From NCBI GenBank assembly GCA_015059735.1, contig SUZX01000005.1:113402-177401 (forward strand): a DNA stretch of 64,000 nucleotides, read 5' to 3'. The stretch's first letter is position 1, and each line of letters opens with the position of its first letter. Made by a program: the position numbers and the translations under genes. This document shows, piece by piece, positions 8,166 through 16,337 of the stretch. Source of the DNA: Rikenellaceae bacterium. GTDB taxonomy: Bacteria > Bacteroidota > Bacteroidia > Bacteroidales > Rikenellaceae. The notes beneath the pieces are model-generated. The model did not search any database. It was given only the letters and a program-made list of their open reading frames with translations, and was not told where the DNA came from.

Positions 8166-9335
8166 ATGAAACCACTTCGCCGATTTTTAATTGTTTGTGC
8201 TACGCTTTTTGGGGTGGCTTGTGGTAGTTCTTCGCGACACGCTACGGCCGATTTTACCGAAGTGCGTTATGCGCCGCGTTATGCTGTGGGATTTGGCATA
8301 CATGGGGTGTCCGATAATGCTGCGACGCTTATTACCGTACGCAATCCTTGGCAGGGCGCAGAGGATGTTTCGCAACAATTGCTCGTCTTGCGTGATAAAT
8401 CGCAAATACCTCACGATTTTACAGGGACAGTGGTTGTTGCTCCGGTTCGTAGGGTTGTTTGCATGTCATCGAGCCATGTGGCCATGTTCGATGCTTTGGG
8501 GGTGACAGATCGCATTGTCGGTGTCTCGGGAATTGATTTTGTTTCGAATCCCAGCATTCGGGAGCGATATGATCGTGGTGAGATTCATGATATGGGGTAT
8601 GATTCGAATCTCAATTTCGAACTCTTGACTATATTAAGACCTGATCTTATTTTGTTATATGGGGTTACGGGCGAAAATACAGCTATTACCGGAAAACTTC
8701 GCGAACTGAATATCCCATATATATATATAGGTGATTACTTGGAGCCGCATCCGTTAGGTAAAACCGAATGGGTACAACTCATTGCCGAAGTTTGTGACCT
8801 TCGCACACAAGGAGAACAACTTTTCGAGCAGATTGTCAAGCGCTATGAAGCAATTGTTCGAGGGATAGACGACCATATTGCTACTATGCCGTCGGGAGTC
8901 AGGGCGCGTCCGCAAGTTTTGCTCAATACCCCCTATCGGGATATGTGGTTTATGCCTCCGACGAAAAACTATACGGTACAATTGATTCGGGATGCAGGCG
9001 GAGATACCTACACCGTTGCCGGAGAGAGTAATTCGTCGAAACCGATCGAAATGGAACAGGCTTATCGTCTTGCGACCGAAGCCGATGTTTGGCTTAATGT
9101 CGGGAATTGCAATACGTTGGCCGAGTTGCAAGCCCAAAATCCGAGATTTGCCGAAATGCCTGTTGTGCGGAAACAGCGGGTTTATAACAACAATCGTCGT
9201 CAAACTCCGGCTGGAGGATCCGACTTTTGGGAGTCGGGAGCCATGCGCCCCGATCTTGTGTTGCAGGATTTGGCTGCCATTCTTCACCCTGAGGCTTTTG
9301 ATGTCCCGCTTTACTATTACAAACATCTCGAATAA
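8166..9335 (+). CDS. ABC transporter substrate-binding lipoprotein, BtuF/FepB type
   Basis: The 389-residue product starts at ATG 8166, which gives a lipoprotein signal (MKPLRRFLIVCATLFGVAC, lipidated Cys19). A longer frame from 8004 overlaps the tRNA and is rejected. The body is a helical-backbone metal-receptor (Peripla_BP_2) domain. VRRVVCMSSSHVAMFDALG near residue 95 is the usual entry strand. IVGVSGIDFV, the LNFELLTILRPDLILLYG stretch and the later EADVWLNVGNC and VYNNNRR elements follow. It should capture cobamide or an iron chelate in the periplasm and pass it to the permease one base downstream. Which ligand cannot be told, and no cobalamin riboswitch is present. The predicted mRNA is leaderless or nearly so. 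Confidence 0.88.
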   Translation: MKPLRRFLIVCATLFGVACGSSSRHATADFTEVRYAPRYAVGFGIHGVSDNAATLITVRNPWQGAEDVSQQLLVLRDKSQIPHDFTGTVVVAPVRRVVCMSSSHVAMFDALGVTDRIVGVSGIDFVSNPSIRERYDRGEIHDMGYDSNLNFELLTILRPDLILLYGVTGENTAITGKLRELNIPYIYIGDYLEPHPLGKTEWVQLIAEVCDLRTQGEQLFEQIVKRYEAIVRGIDDHIATMPSGVRARPQVLLNTPYRDMWFMPPTKNYTVQLIRDAGGDTYTVAGESNSSKPIEMEQAYRLATEADVWLNVGNCNTLAELQAQNPRFAEMPVVRKQRVYNNNRRQTPAGGSDFWESGAMRPDLVLQDLAAILHPEAFDVPLYYYKHLE

Positions 9336-9336
9336 C

Positions 9337-10344
9337 ATGAAGCGAAGCCGAACCTCCATCCTGTTTTTGTTCCTTGTCGTGCTCCTTGTTGTGCTTTTCG
9401 TCACAGATCTGCTTGTCGGATCGGTGTCTGTTGCTTTGCGGGATGTTTGGAGCCTTTTCACAGGAGGAGATTGTGCTCCCGTGACTCGCGATATTATTTT
9501 GAAAATCCGCATGACAAAAGCTGTGACAGCGCTCTTCGCCGGAGCTGCACTTTCGGCCAGCGGATTGCAGATGCAAACGCTCTTTCGAAATCCGTTGGCA
9601 GGTCCTTATGTGTTGGGAATCAGTTCAGGGGCATCGTTTGGTGTTGCACTCTTCCTTTTGGGAGCTCCCTTGTTAGGTATTTCCGGACATTCGTTTATTC
9701 AATCATTGGGAACTGCTGGCGCGGCATGGATCGGATCGGCTATCGTGCTCGGTGTCGTGTTGCTTGTCAGTCGTCGAATAAAAGATATCATGGTGATCTT
9801 GATTCTCGGTATGATGTTGGGGTCGGGTATTACGTCCCTTGTTGAAATTCTTCAATACTTATCGAGTGAGGCCGCTCTCAAATCGTTTGTTGTTTGGACG
9901 ATGGGGTCGCTTGGCGATGTTACAGGTAGTCGCCTGATGTTGATGATTCCCGTTGTTGTGATCGGCTTGTTTCTGTCGATTGTGGTTATCAAACCGTTGA
10001 ATCTGCTTTTGTTGGGGGAAAATTATGCCAGCACCGCAGGTCTGAATGTCCGTCGTACGCGCATGTTGCTGTTTCTCTCGACAATCCTGCTGGCGGGTAC
10101 GGTTACGGCTTTTTGCGGTCCGGTTGGATTCATCGGACTGGCTGTGCCTCATCTTACTCGCATGTTTTTCCGCAGTGCAGATCACCGTATTCTCATGCCC
10201 GGTAGTATGTTGCTTGGTGCAGCTTTGCTGTTGATCTGCGACCTTGTATCGAAAACTTTGGCCTTCCCGATCAATACTGTAACTGCTTTGATGGGTATTC
10301 CGATAGTTATTCTTGTAGTAGTTCGTAATCGCAATCTTTTTTGA
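9337..10344 (+). CDS. FecCD/BtuC family ABC transporter permease
   Basis: This 335-residue integral membrane protein starts at ATG 9337, one base after the binding-protein stop. A longer frame from 8992 is an overlap artefact. About ten transmembrane helices are evident. Family landmarks are RLPRxx-like KIRMTKAVTALFAGAALSASG, QTLFRNPLAGPYVLGISSGASFG (residues about 76-100, the permease signature) and GLNVRRTRMLLFLS. GPVGFIGLAVPHLTRM near residue 260 contacts the ATPase. It forms the channel for siderophore, haem or vitamin B12 import across the inner membrane. The stop overlaps the start of the ATPase gene. Confidence 0.95.
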   Translation: MKRSRTSILFLFLVVLLVVLFVTDLLVGSVSVALRDVWSLFTGGDCAPVTRDIILKIRMTKAVTALFAGAALSASGLQMQTLFRNPLAGPYVLGISSGASFGVALFLLGAPLLGISGHSFIQSLGTAGAAWIGSAIVLGVVLLVSRRIKDIMVILILGMMLGSGITSLVEILQYLSSEAALKSFVVWTMGSLGDVTGSRLMLMIPVVVIGLFLSIVVIKPLNLLLLGENYASTAGLNVRRTRMLLFLSTILLAGTVTAFCGPVGFIGLAVPHLTRMFFRSADHRILMPGSMLLGAALLLICDLVSKTLAFPINTVTALMGIPIVILVVVRNRNLF

Positions 10345-11093
10345 TGAGTATCCGTTTGCATAACCTCACCCTCGCCTATGGTAGCCGAGTGTTACTTGAT
10401 CGTATTTCGGCCGACATTCCTGCCGGTAGTGTTACGGCATTGATAGGTCGTAACGGAACCGGTAAAAGTACCTTGTTGCGCGCCATTGCAGGATTGGATA
10501 CTCCTGCTGCTGGCGAGATTGATCTTTGCGGTTGTCTGTCATCATCGCTGTCAACCCAAGAACGAGCTACAACAATTAGCATGGTTACCACCGAGAAGAT
10601 TCGGATTGCCAACCTCTCGTGTGAAGATACCGTAGCATTGGGTCGTGCTCCCTATACCAATTGGATCGGACGCATGCAAAATACTGACCGTGCTATTGTT
10701 GAATATTCGTTGCAACTTGTTGGAATGCAGGAATTTGCGCATAAAAATATGGATCAGCTCTCCGACGGAGAGTGCCAACGAGTGTTGATAGCCCGAGCTT
10801 TGGCGCAAGATACTCCGATCATTTTGCTCGATGAGCCAACCGCATTTCTTGATCTCCCTAATCGTTATGAGTTGGTTCAGTTGTTGCAACGTTTGGCTCA
10901 TGAGGAGGGTAAATGTATTCTCTTCTCGACTCATGAACTTGATATTGCGTTGCGTCTTTGCGATGCGGTGGCACTGATTGACACTCCACAACTTCATCTG
11001 TTGCCTGCCGCAGAGATGGCGGCAAGCGGTCATATTGCTCGGCTATTTTCCAATATGTCCATCACTTTTGAAGATGACAATAGCTTATTTTAG
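10344..11093 (+). CDS. FecE/BtuD family ABC transporter ATP-binding protein
   Basis: The 249-residue ATPase starts at ATG 10344, in a TGATG overlap with the permease stop, so the two are translationally coupled. Walker A is GRNGTGKST (residues about 35-43), the signature is LSDGECQRVLIARAL, and Walker B is IILLDEPTAFLD. The signature has a D where most members have G (LSGGE), a common variant in this branch. It powers the importer encoded by the two genes before it. No obvious terminator follows before the tRNA-Glu promoter at 11168. Confidence 0.94.
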   Translation: MSIRLHNLTLAYGSRVLLDRISADIPAGSVTALIGRNGTGKSTLLRAIAGLDTPAAGEIDLCGCLSSSLSTQERATTISMVTTEKIRIANLSCEDTVALGRAPYTNWIGRMQNTDRAIVEYSLQLVGMQEFAHKNMDQLSDGECQRVLIARALAQDTPIILLDEPTAFLDLPNRYELVQLLQRLAHEEGKCILFSTHELDIALRLCDAVALIDTPQLHLLPAAEMAASGHIARLFSNMSITFEDDNSLF

Positions 11094-11167
11094 CACGATT
11101 GTGTCGCCTTCCCGATAACCGTCTTGCAGGAAAAAAGCTAAAATTTGAAGTTTTTTTTGCATATTTT

Positions 11168-11197
11168 TTGTATAAGTCACTTTTTTAGTTACCTTTG
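11168..11197 (+). promoter_or_regulatory. Promoter of tRNA-Glu and probably rpsT
   Basis: TTG (11168-11170), a 19-bp spacer and TACCTTTG (11190-11197) make an exact consensus match about 40 bases upstream of the tRNA. No second consensus promoter was seen before rpsT, so co-transcription is likely. Confidence 0.8.
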
Positions 11198-11238
11198 CAC
11201 CGCTAAAACCTCCTTTTAGAAGTTGAGTATAGCGGTAA

Positions 11239-11310
11239 GGCCCATTCGTCTATCGGTTAGGACGCAAGATTTTCATTCTTGAAAGAGCAGTTCGATTCTG
11301 CTATGGGCTA
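11239..11310 (+). tRNA. tRNA-Glu (anticodon TTC)
   Basis: A 72-base cloverleaf with acceptor GGCCCAT/ATGGGCT, anticodon stem CAAGA/TCTTG and loop TTTTCAT (anticodon TTC). The discriminator is A and no CCA is encoded. The first acceptor pair is G-U. Confidence 0.95.
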
Positions 11311-11458
11311 CAAACGAGGAGAACCTCAAATATTCAGAGTTTGTTTTCGGTTCTCTACGGGTAATATACTTTCAGGAGCGGGTTTATACCCATCCGCCAA
11401 CAGCTACGGCTGTCAAACCAAGAAGAAACTAAAAAAGTAAAAATAAAAACTACGAATT
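11311..11458 (+). promoter_or_regulatory. Structured leader between tRNA-Glu and rpsT
   Basis: This 148-base stretch contains an 8-bp hairpin (11318-11325 with 11349-11356) and a second stem (ACAGC-GCTGT) near 11401-11414. Ribosomal protein S20 regulates its own synthesis in other bacteria, so this may be a control leader; that role is inferred. Confidence 0.35.
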
Positions 11459-11710
11459 ATGGCAAACCATAAGTCTTCGAAAAAACGTATTCGTCAGACC
11501 GTGACCAAACGTGCTCACAATCGTCTGTACCACAAGACGGCTCGCAACGCTGTGAAAGCCTTGCGTACAACTACTGAAAAGAGCGCAGCTGAGGCTTTGC
11601 TCCCGAAGGTAACAGCTATGTTGGATAAGTTGACCAAGCACAACATTATTCACAAGAATAAGGCCGCTAACTTGAAGAGTGCTATCCAATTGCATGTAAA
11701 CGCACTCTAA
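11459..11710 (+). CDS. rpsT: 30S ribosomal protein S20 (bS20)
   Basis: This 83-residue, strongly basic protein has the conserved start MANHKSSKKRIRQT. It forms the three-helix bundle of bS20, which binds the 5' domain and helix 44 of 16S rRNA and helps assemble the small subunit. The length is normal for the family. It lies downstream of tRNA-Glu with no separate promoter recognised and ends in a clean terminator at 11729-11769. Confidence 0.98.
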   Translation: MANHKSSKKRIRQTVTKRAHNRLYHKTARNAVKALRTTTEKSAAEALLPKVTAMLDKLTKHNIIHKNKAANLKSAIQLHVNAL

Positions 11711-11728
11711 ACGTAGTATTTATAAACA

Positions 11729-11769
11729 AAAGCACCTGTTTGACACTATGTTAGACAGGTGCTTTTTTT
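11729..11769 (+). terminator. Rho-independent terminator of rpsT
   Basis: An 11-12-bp stem (AGCACCTGT paired with ACAGGTGCT) is followed by seven T. Confidence 0.88.
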
Positions 11770-11877
11770 GTTGGGGACTATTTTAATTTGCATGTGAAGA
11801 ATTGCAGTCGCAAAAATGTGAGGTTATTCTTATTTTTATTATCTTTACTTTCGAAATTAAAAATCAACTTCTTATTC

Positions 11878-14118
11878 ATGAAAAGATCCTTGCTTTTTGC
11901 TCTTTGTTTGATGATAGGGGCGTGTGCTCAACGAGCGGATTCTCCTATGTTGATCCCATCGGTCAATGAGATTGAATATGGCCGTAAAAGTTTCTCCCTG
12001 CCTAAAACAGCCGGCATCTATGCCGATTCCGAATTGGTGTCGGCAGGAGAATATTTGAAAGAAGCCTTTGCCGATCGAGTTTGTTTTCAGGGAGTTACTC
12101 CGGAAGATGCTACCGTTCGGTTGTTGATGGATCGGAGTGTTGCCGGTATCGATACTTATCGGTTGTCTGTGACACATGCAAAGGTCGAAATACGATGCAA
12201 TTCGTATGGAGGTGCTGTGGCAGCTATTGCCACGTTGCGTCAGTTGGCAGTAAAGGGAGATGTGCCTTGCTGCCATATCGAAGATAGTGCCCGATTTGCT
12301 TGGCGAGGATTTATGCTTGATGTGTCGCGTCACTTCTTTACCAAAGAAGAGGTCATGCAACTGCTTGACTACATGGCTCTCTATAAATTCAATAAATTCC
12401 ATTGGCATCTGACCGATGATCAAGGATGGCGTATCGAGTTGGATGCCTATCCCGAATTGACGACACAAGGAGCTTGGCGTAAGCCCAACAACCATGATGA
12501 GGAATGTATGCAGTTAGCCAGCCGGCAGGATGATTCGACTTATTTGTTGCCGGAAGATCGTCATGTAACCCTTCGAGGTGATCGGCTCTATGGGGGATAT
12601 TATACCAAGACCGATATTCGTGAAGTGGTGGCTTATGCTGCTAAGCGAGGAATTGATGTTATTCCGGAGGTCGATATGCCGGGACATTCCCAACGGGCAA
12701 TTGCTGTTTATCCCACTCTTTCTTGTTTTGATAAGGCCTCGTGGGGTACGGTTTTCTCTGCTCCGTTGTGTTTGGGCAAAGATCAAACAATCCAATTTTG
12801 TAAAAATGTTTATCGTGAGATATTCGAGTTGTTCCCTTATAAGTATGTGCATATTGGAGGAGATGAGGTGGAAAAAGATAATTGGGAGCGGTGTCCGCGT
12901 TGCCAATCACGTATTAGCCATTTGGGTTTGAAAGACGAGAAAGAGTTGCAGTCGTGGTTTATCAAGGAGATGGCCGATTTTTTCGAAGTGCATGGCAAAA
13001 AGTTGATAGGCTGGGATGAAATCGAAGAGGGTGGCTTGCAAAACAATCAAACTGTCATGTGGTGGCGCAGTTGGAGTGAACGCAGTTTCAGAAATGCAAT
13101 CACAGCAGGGAATGAAGCGATTATCAGTAATAACGAATATTTCTATTTGAGTCAAGCGGAGAATCGTGGTACGTTGCGTAAAGTCTATGAGTTTGATATT
13201 GACGGGATGTTTGAGGATTCGATTCCGACCTCGGTCAAGGGAATTCAGGCGCATTTGTGGGCAGAGACAATCCCTACTTTTGAGAAATGTTGTTTTCGCC
13301 TTTTCCCGCGTCTATTGGCTGTCAGTGAGCAGGCTTGGCGCAGACCATCGGGTGATTTTGAGGAATTTGAGCGTCGTGCTTTTGCCCATTTGGAGAACAT
13401 CTTTGATGCCGATAGCCTGAATTACCGCATTCCTGACCTGAAAGGATTTTGTGATCGAAACGTCTTTGTCGGTCAGACAATGGTGAAACTATCTGCACCT
13501 TTGCAGAATACAGAGATCTATTATACAACCGATGGTACCATTCCGACACAGGCTTCCAATCGCTATACCGATGGGATTGTTATCACGGAGGATACGACAC
13601 TCAAATTGCGTTGTTATACTCCGACCGGTCATGCTGGCGAAATAGTAACTCTCTCCTATATAGCGACCGACTATCTTCCGGCGGTAGAGGCGAAATCGCT
13701 GTATGAGGGCTTGCAGGCCGATTGGTATGATTTCAAAGGCGAAACCTGTGCAGGTATTGATTCGGCTGCATTTTTGGGTAGATATGTTGTGCCTACGGTG
13801 GCAATTCCACAAGGGGTGTCGGGTAATATCGGATTGGTATTCAGCGGATATATAGAAGTCCCCGAGGATGGGATTTATTCGTTCTTTCTTGAATCGGATG
13901 ATGGCTCTGTTTTGGATATCGATGGAGTTCGTGTAATCGATAATGACGGACCGCATTCGCGGTTGGAACGCAGTGGACAGGTCGCTTTGGCCAAAGGCCT
14001 TCATCACCTTTCGGCACGTTATTTCGATTATAATGGCGGCATGTTGAAATTCGGAGCCATTGATTCTGCGGGTCAGCGAATAGCCCTTCCTGCTGCGTGG
14101 CGGTTGTTACATGAGTAG
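11878..14118 (+). CDS. GH20 beta-N-acetylhexosaminidase lipoprotein with C-terminal PA14 domain
   Basis: The 746-residue product starts at ATG 11878, giving the lipoprotein signal MKRSLLFALCLMIGAC (Cys16). Domains in order: GH20b N-terminal beta/alpha domain (about 25-125); GH20 catalytic barrel (about 135-485) beginning WRGFMLDVSRHFF, with catalytic pair Asp329-Glu330 in HIGGDEVE; a chitobiase C-terminal-like beta module (about 520-600, YYTTDGTIPT); and a PA14 domain (about 605-745, FFLESDDGSVLDIDG). It removes terminal GlcNAc or GalNAc from glycans such as mucin or host N-glycans. The PA14 module probably binds carbohydrate. TATCTTTA at 11840-11847 is a near-consensus -7 box. No other glycan genes are adjacent. 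Confidence 0.95.
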   Translation: MKRSLLFALCLMIGACAQRADSPMLIPSVNEIEYGRKSFSLPKTAGIYADSELVSAGEYLKEAFADRVCFQGVTPEDATVRLLMDRSVAGIDTYRLSVTHAKVEIRCNSYGGAVAAIATLRQLAVKGDVPCCHIEDSARFAWRGFMLDVSRHFFTKEEVMQLLDYMALYKFNKFHWHLTDDQGWRIELDAYPELTTQGAWRKPNNHDEECMQLASRQDDSTYLLPEDRHVTLRGDRLYGGYYTKTDIREVVAYAAKRGIDVIPEVDMPGHSQRAIAVYPTLSCFDKASWGTVFSAPLCLGKDQTIQFCKNVYREIFELFPYKYVHIGGDEVEKDNWERCPRCQSRISHLGLKDEKELQSWFIKEMADFFEVHGKKLIGWDEIEEGGLQNNQTVMWWRSWSERSFRNAITAGNEAIISNNEYFYLSQAENRGTLRKVYEFDIDGMFEDSIPTSVKGIQAHLWAETIPTFEKCCFRLFPRLLAVSEQAWRRPSGDFEEFERRAFAHLENIFDADSLNYRIPDLKGFCDRNVFVGQTMVKLSAPLQNTEIYYTTDGTIPTQASNRYTDGIVITEDTTLKLRCYTPTGHAGEIVTLSYIATDYLPAVEAKSLYEGLQADWYDFKGETCAGIDSAAFLGRYVVPTVAIPQGVSGNIGLVFSGYIEVPEDGIYSFFLESDDGSVLDIDGVRVIDNDGPHSRLERSGQVALAKGLHHLSARYFDYNGGMLKFGAIDSAGQRIALPAAWRLLHE

Positions 14119-14180
14119 TTTTTTTTGATACGAACTAATATAAAAACGAGGATTGCCGTATATCTTGACAGAGAAATCGT

Positions 14181-14188
14181 TATCTTTG
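14181..14188 (+). promoter_or_regulatory. -7 box of the diadenylate cyclase gene
   Basis: TATCTTTG matches TAnnTTTG and lies 28 bases before the ATG. The nearest upstream TTG is 25 bp away, longer than usual, so the -33 is uncertain. Confidence 0.45.
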
Positions 14189-14216
14189 CCGTTGGATTAA
14201 ACCGCATTTGTGCATT

Positions 14217-15017
14217 ATGGGATTCGTTCCGTTTACATTCGTCGATTTTGTTGATATTATTTTGGTGGCTGCCATCATGTATTGGATCTACCGCATGACC
14301 AAAGGTACCAATGCTCCCTATATTTTCTCAGGGATCATTGCGATTTATCTGTTGTGGGTGGTGGTGAAAACACTGAACATGGAGTTACTGTCAACGATTC
14401 TTGGGCAGGTGATTTCGGTGGGAGTAATTGCACTGATCATCGTGTTTCAGCCGGAATTGCGTCGTTTCCTGCAAATGATCGGCATGCGTCAGAAACATTT
14501 TGACTTTATCAGTCGGATTTTTTCGGCCGGTGAAGATCATCCGCAAACCAACTTGTCGCCTATTGTAACGGCTTGCCGCGAAATGGCGACAACAAAAACC
14601 GGAGCTTTGATTGTAATCGGCCAGCAGAGTGATCTGCGACTGATTGCCGAGGGTGGAATTGCCGTTGATGCCAAAGTGTCGGTTTCGTTGCTCAAAAATA
14701 TCTTTTTCAAAAATGCGCCACTTCATGATGGTGCTGTAATAGTTGAAGGCGATCGGATTGTGGCGGCTAAATGTATTCTCCCCGTGACGCAGAGCGATGT
14801 GCCGAAAGATTACGGAACACGCCACCGTGCCGCAATTGGCATGAGCGAGATATCCGATGCGGTGATTGTGGTGGTTTCAGAGGAAACAGGAGGTATCTCG
14901 GTGGCGCATGGAGGAGATCTAAGACGCAATATCGATCCATTACGTTTGCAACAGGTATTACAGCGCTATTTGAATGTTGGTGCTCGCAAACGTACAAAAC
15001 GTGAGTCTGCGGAATAA
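14217..15017 (+). CDS. cdaA: Diadenylate cyclase, CdaA type (cyclic di-AMP synthase)
   Basis: The 266-residue protein starts at ATG 14217. Three transmembrane helices fill residues about 10-80, followed by a short coiled segment and a cytoplasmic DisA_N (DAC) domain. The two active-site motifs are intact: DGA at Asp171 (LHDGAVIVEGD) and RHR at 202-204 (GTRHRAAIG). It condenses two ATP molecules into c-di-AMP, which in other bacteria controls potassium transport, osmotic balance and cell-wall homeostasis. That link is notable because trkA, a known class of c-di-AMP target, is in this window, though 12 kb away. The CdaR and GlmM partners usual in Firmicutes are absent. Confidence 0.93.
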   Translation: MGFVPFTFVDFVDIILVAAIMYWIYRMTKGTNAPYIFSGIIAIYLLWVVVKTLNMELLSTILGQVISVGVIALIIVFQPELRRFLQMIGMRQKHFDFISRIFSAGEDHPQTNLSPIVTACREMATTKTGALIVIGQQSDLRLIAEGGIAVDAKVSVSLLKNIFFKNAPLHDGAVIVEGDRIVAAKCILPVTQSDVPKDYGTRHRAAIGMSEISDAVIVVVSEETGGISVAHGGDLRRNIDPLRLQQVLQRYLNVGARKRTKRESAE

Positions 15018-15087
15018 TTCTAGAGCATATAAAAATGGGCCTAAAACACCGATTTTTATAAATCTTATTATTTTTTTGGTTGGAAAT

Positions 15088-15118
15088 TTGGAGAACTCAA
15101 AAAAATGTTTTAATTTAG
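15088..15118 (+). promoter_or_regulatory. Candidate promoter of the small HTH gene
   Basis: TTG (15088-15090), a 20-bp spacer and TAATTTAG (15111-15118), one mismatch from the -7 consensus, lie about 30 bases before the ATG. Confidence 0.4.
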
Positions 15119-15150
15119 TTGTGTAGAACCTTAATTAAAATTTCAAGGAT

Positions 15151-15393
15151 ATGATTATTACATTTAACGAGTTGCGCCGAATTAAAGACAAACTGCCCAG
15201 TGGTAGTTCGCAACGCATTGCTGATGAATTAGGAATAGATGTGGAAACAGTACGAAATTATTTTGGTGGTAAGCACGAGGCCAAAGAGTGCGTAGGTGTT
15301 CACTTTGAGCCCGGGCCGGACGGAGGTGTGGTTACCCTGGACGACACAACGATTCTCGATGTTGCAATGCGTATTCTTGGCGAATTGAAATAA
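15151..15393 (+). CDS. Small putative DNA-binding protein (helix-turn-helix)
   Basis: This 80-residue protein opens with MIITFNELRRIKDKLPSGSS. Residues 19-40 (SQRIADELGIDVETVRNYFGG) read as a helix-turn-helix: a first helix, a tight turn at GID, and a recognition helix. The C-terminal half (HFEPGPDGGVVTLDDTTILD) is beta-rich and acidic, ending in a helix. Similar short proteins occur across Bacteroidales as hypothetical DNA-binding proteins. Its targets are unknown. It has its own promoter candidate and terminator, so it is monocistronic. The clear codon bias and compact layout argue that it is a real gene. Confidence 0.8.
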   Translation: MIITFNELRRIKDKLPSGSSQRIADELGIDVETVRNYFGGKHEAKECVGVHFEPGPDGGVVTLDDTTILDVAMRILGELK

Positions 15394-15409
15394 AAGTTGG
15401 AACAAGATA

Positions 15410-15445
15410 CAAGAGCCCGCCTAACAAACGTTAAGCGGGCTCTTG
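15410..15445 (+). terminator. Terminator of the small HTH gene
   Basis: A perfect 11-bp stem (15410-15420 with 15435-15445) has the core GAGCCCGC/GCGGGCTC. The T-run is weak. Confidence 0.7.
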
Positions 15446-15638
15446 GTGTATTGAGTTCTGTGGAGGGGAGGGAACTATATATCCGACGAAGACTTGTTGT
15501 CTTTTATTTTTTCATTGTTACCTACAACAAGGCCGTAGTTATGAATCTCTGTTCCGGCCTCTAAATCTTTTTCCTATGCAAGGAGTTCATACCCGCCTGC
15601 GGCGGTAAAAATTAGATGTCATATTAAAGGGTCAAGAC

Positions 15639-16151
15639 TTGTTTTACATCATAGAGTTTGAAGGGCAACAATTTTCAGTAAAAGACACACCTAAACTTCC
15701 TTATTCGGGACCGTCTTATCAAATCTATTATAAGAGTAAAGAAGTCAAAGAAAGAGGTGTTGAGTTGGTGTTAAAGAGTGATATAGAAAAATATATTGCT
15801 GAATATAATAATAAGGAACAAGAGCGTCAATTATCAGAAGAGGCTCGCCAACAACGAAGAGTAAAAGAGCGAGCTGCATCCGCAGCCGCCTATAAAAAAG
15901 AGTGGGCTGAGAGAACTGCAAAGCGTAAGCAAGAGTTGTTAGCAAAATACCCCGCTGATATTGTTGAAAAAATCTTAAATCACAAAGTGCAGATTGGAAT
16001 GACTATGGAGATGTGTCGCGAGGCTTGGGGTTATCCATATGGCGGAAAAACATCGGTAACCAACAGTCTTGGAACTGCCGAAACGTGGTTCTATGGCTCG
16101 TCGAGTTTGACATTTGTAAATGGTAAATTACGAAGTATTATTAAGTATTAA
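15639..16151 (+). CDS. Hypothetical protein with BamE/SmpA-like C-terminus; start uncertain
   Basis: The open frame gives 170 residues from a TTG at 15639. There is no ATG near the expected start and an in-frame stop (TAA) lies 27 bases upstream, so the gene either uses TTG or has lost its 5' end. Residues about 52-105 are a charged, probably coiled-coil segment rich in E, R, K and A. The last 55 residues (VQIGMTMEMCREAWGYP...AETWFYGSSSLTFVNGKL) resemble the BamE/SmpA-type fold: an initial IGMT, a middle G-x-P, then W-x-Y and F-x-NGKL strands. It has no signal peptide, so a cytoplasmic form or a truncated exported protein are both possible. No partner gene suggests a role. Confidence 0.6.
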   Translation: MFYIIEFEGQQFSVKDTPKLPYSGPSYQIYYKSKEVKERGVELVLKSDIEKYIAEYNNKEQERQLSEEARQQRRVKERAASAAAYKKEWAERTAKRKQELLAKYPADIVEKILNHKVQIGMTMEMCREAWGYPYGGKTSVTNSLGTAETWFYGSSSLTFVNGKLRSIIKY

Positions 16152-16174
16152 CAATAGCATAAATTAATAAAATA

Positions 16175-16221
16175 CTAAGGTGGCGTATGAAACCCTGTAG
16201 TTCCTTCATACGCCACCTTAG
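16175..16221. terminator. Bidirectional terminator hairpin
   Basis: A perfect 17-bp stem (16175-16191 with 16205-16221) and 13-base loop lie between the hypothetical gene (+) and the Dcu transporter gene (-). Confidence 0.8.
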
Positions 16222-16299
16222 CTTGTCTGCAACCAATCTTTTTAAGAGATAGATAGGGCTTATAAATACAGCACAATCGTGCGTGTAAGGGGTTGAATG

Positions 16300-16333
16300 G
16301 TGAGTACGATAAGAGCCCTAATATCGTACTCAC
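16300..16333 (-). terminator. Hairpin after the Dcu transporter gene
   Basis: An 11-bp perfect stem (16300-16310 with 16323-16333) lies just past the minus-strand stop. It lacks a T-run, so it may protect the 3' end rather than terminate alone. Confidence 0.5.
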
Positions 16334-16337
16334 ACTT

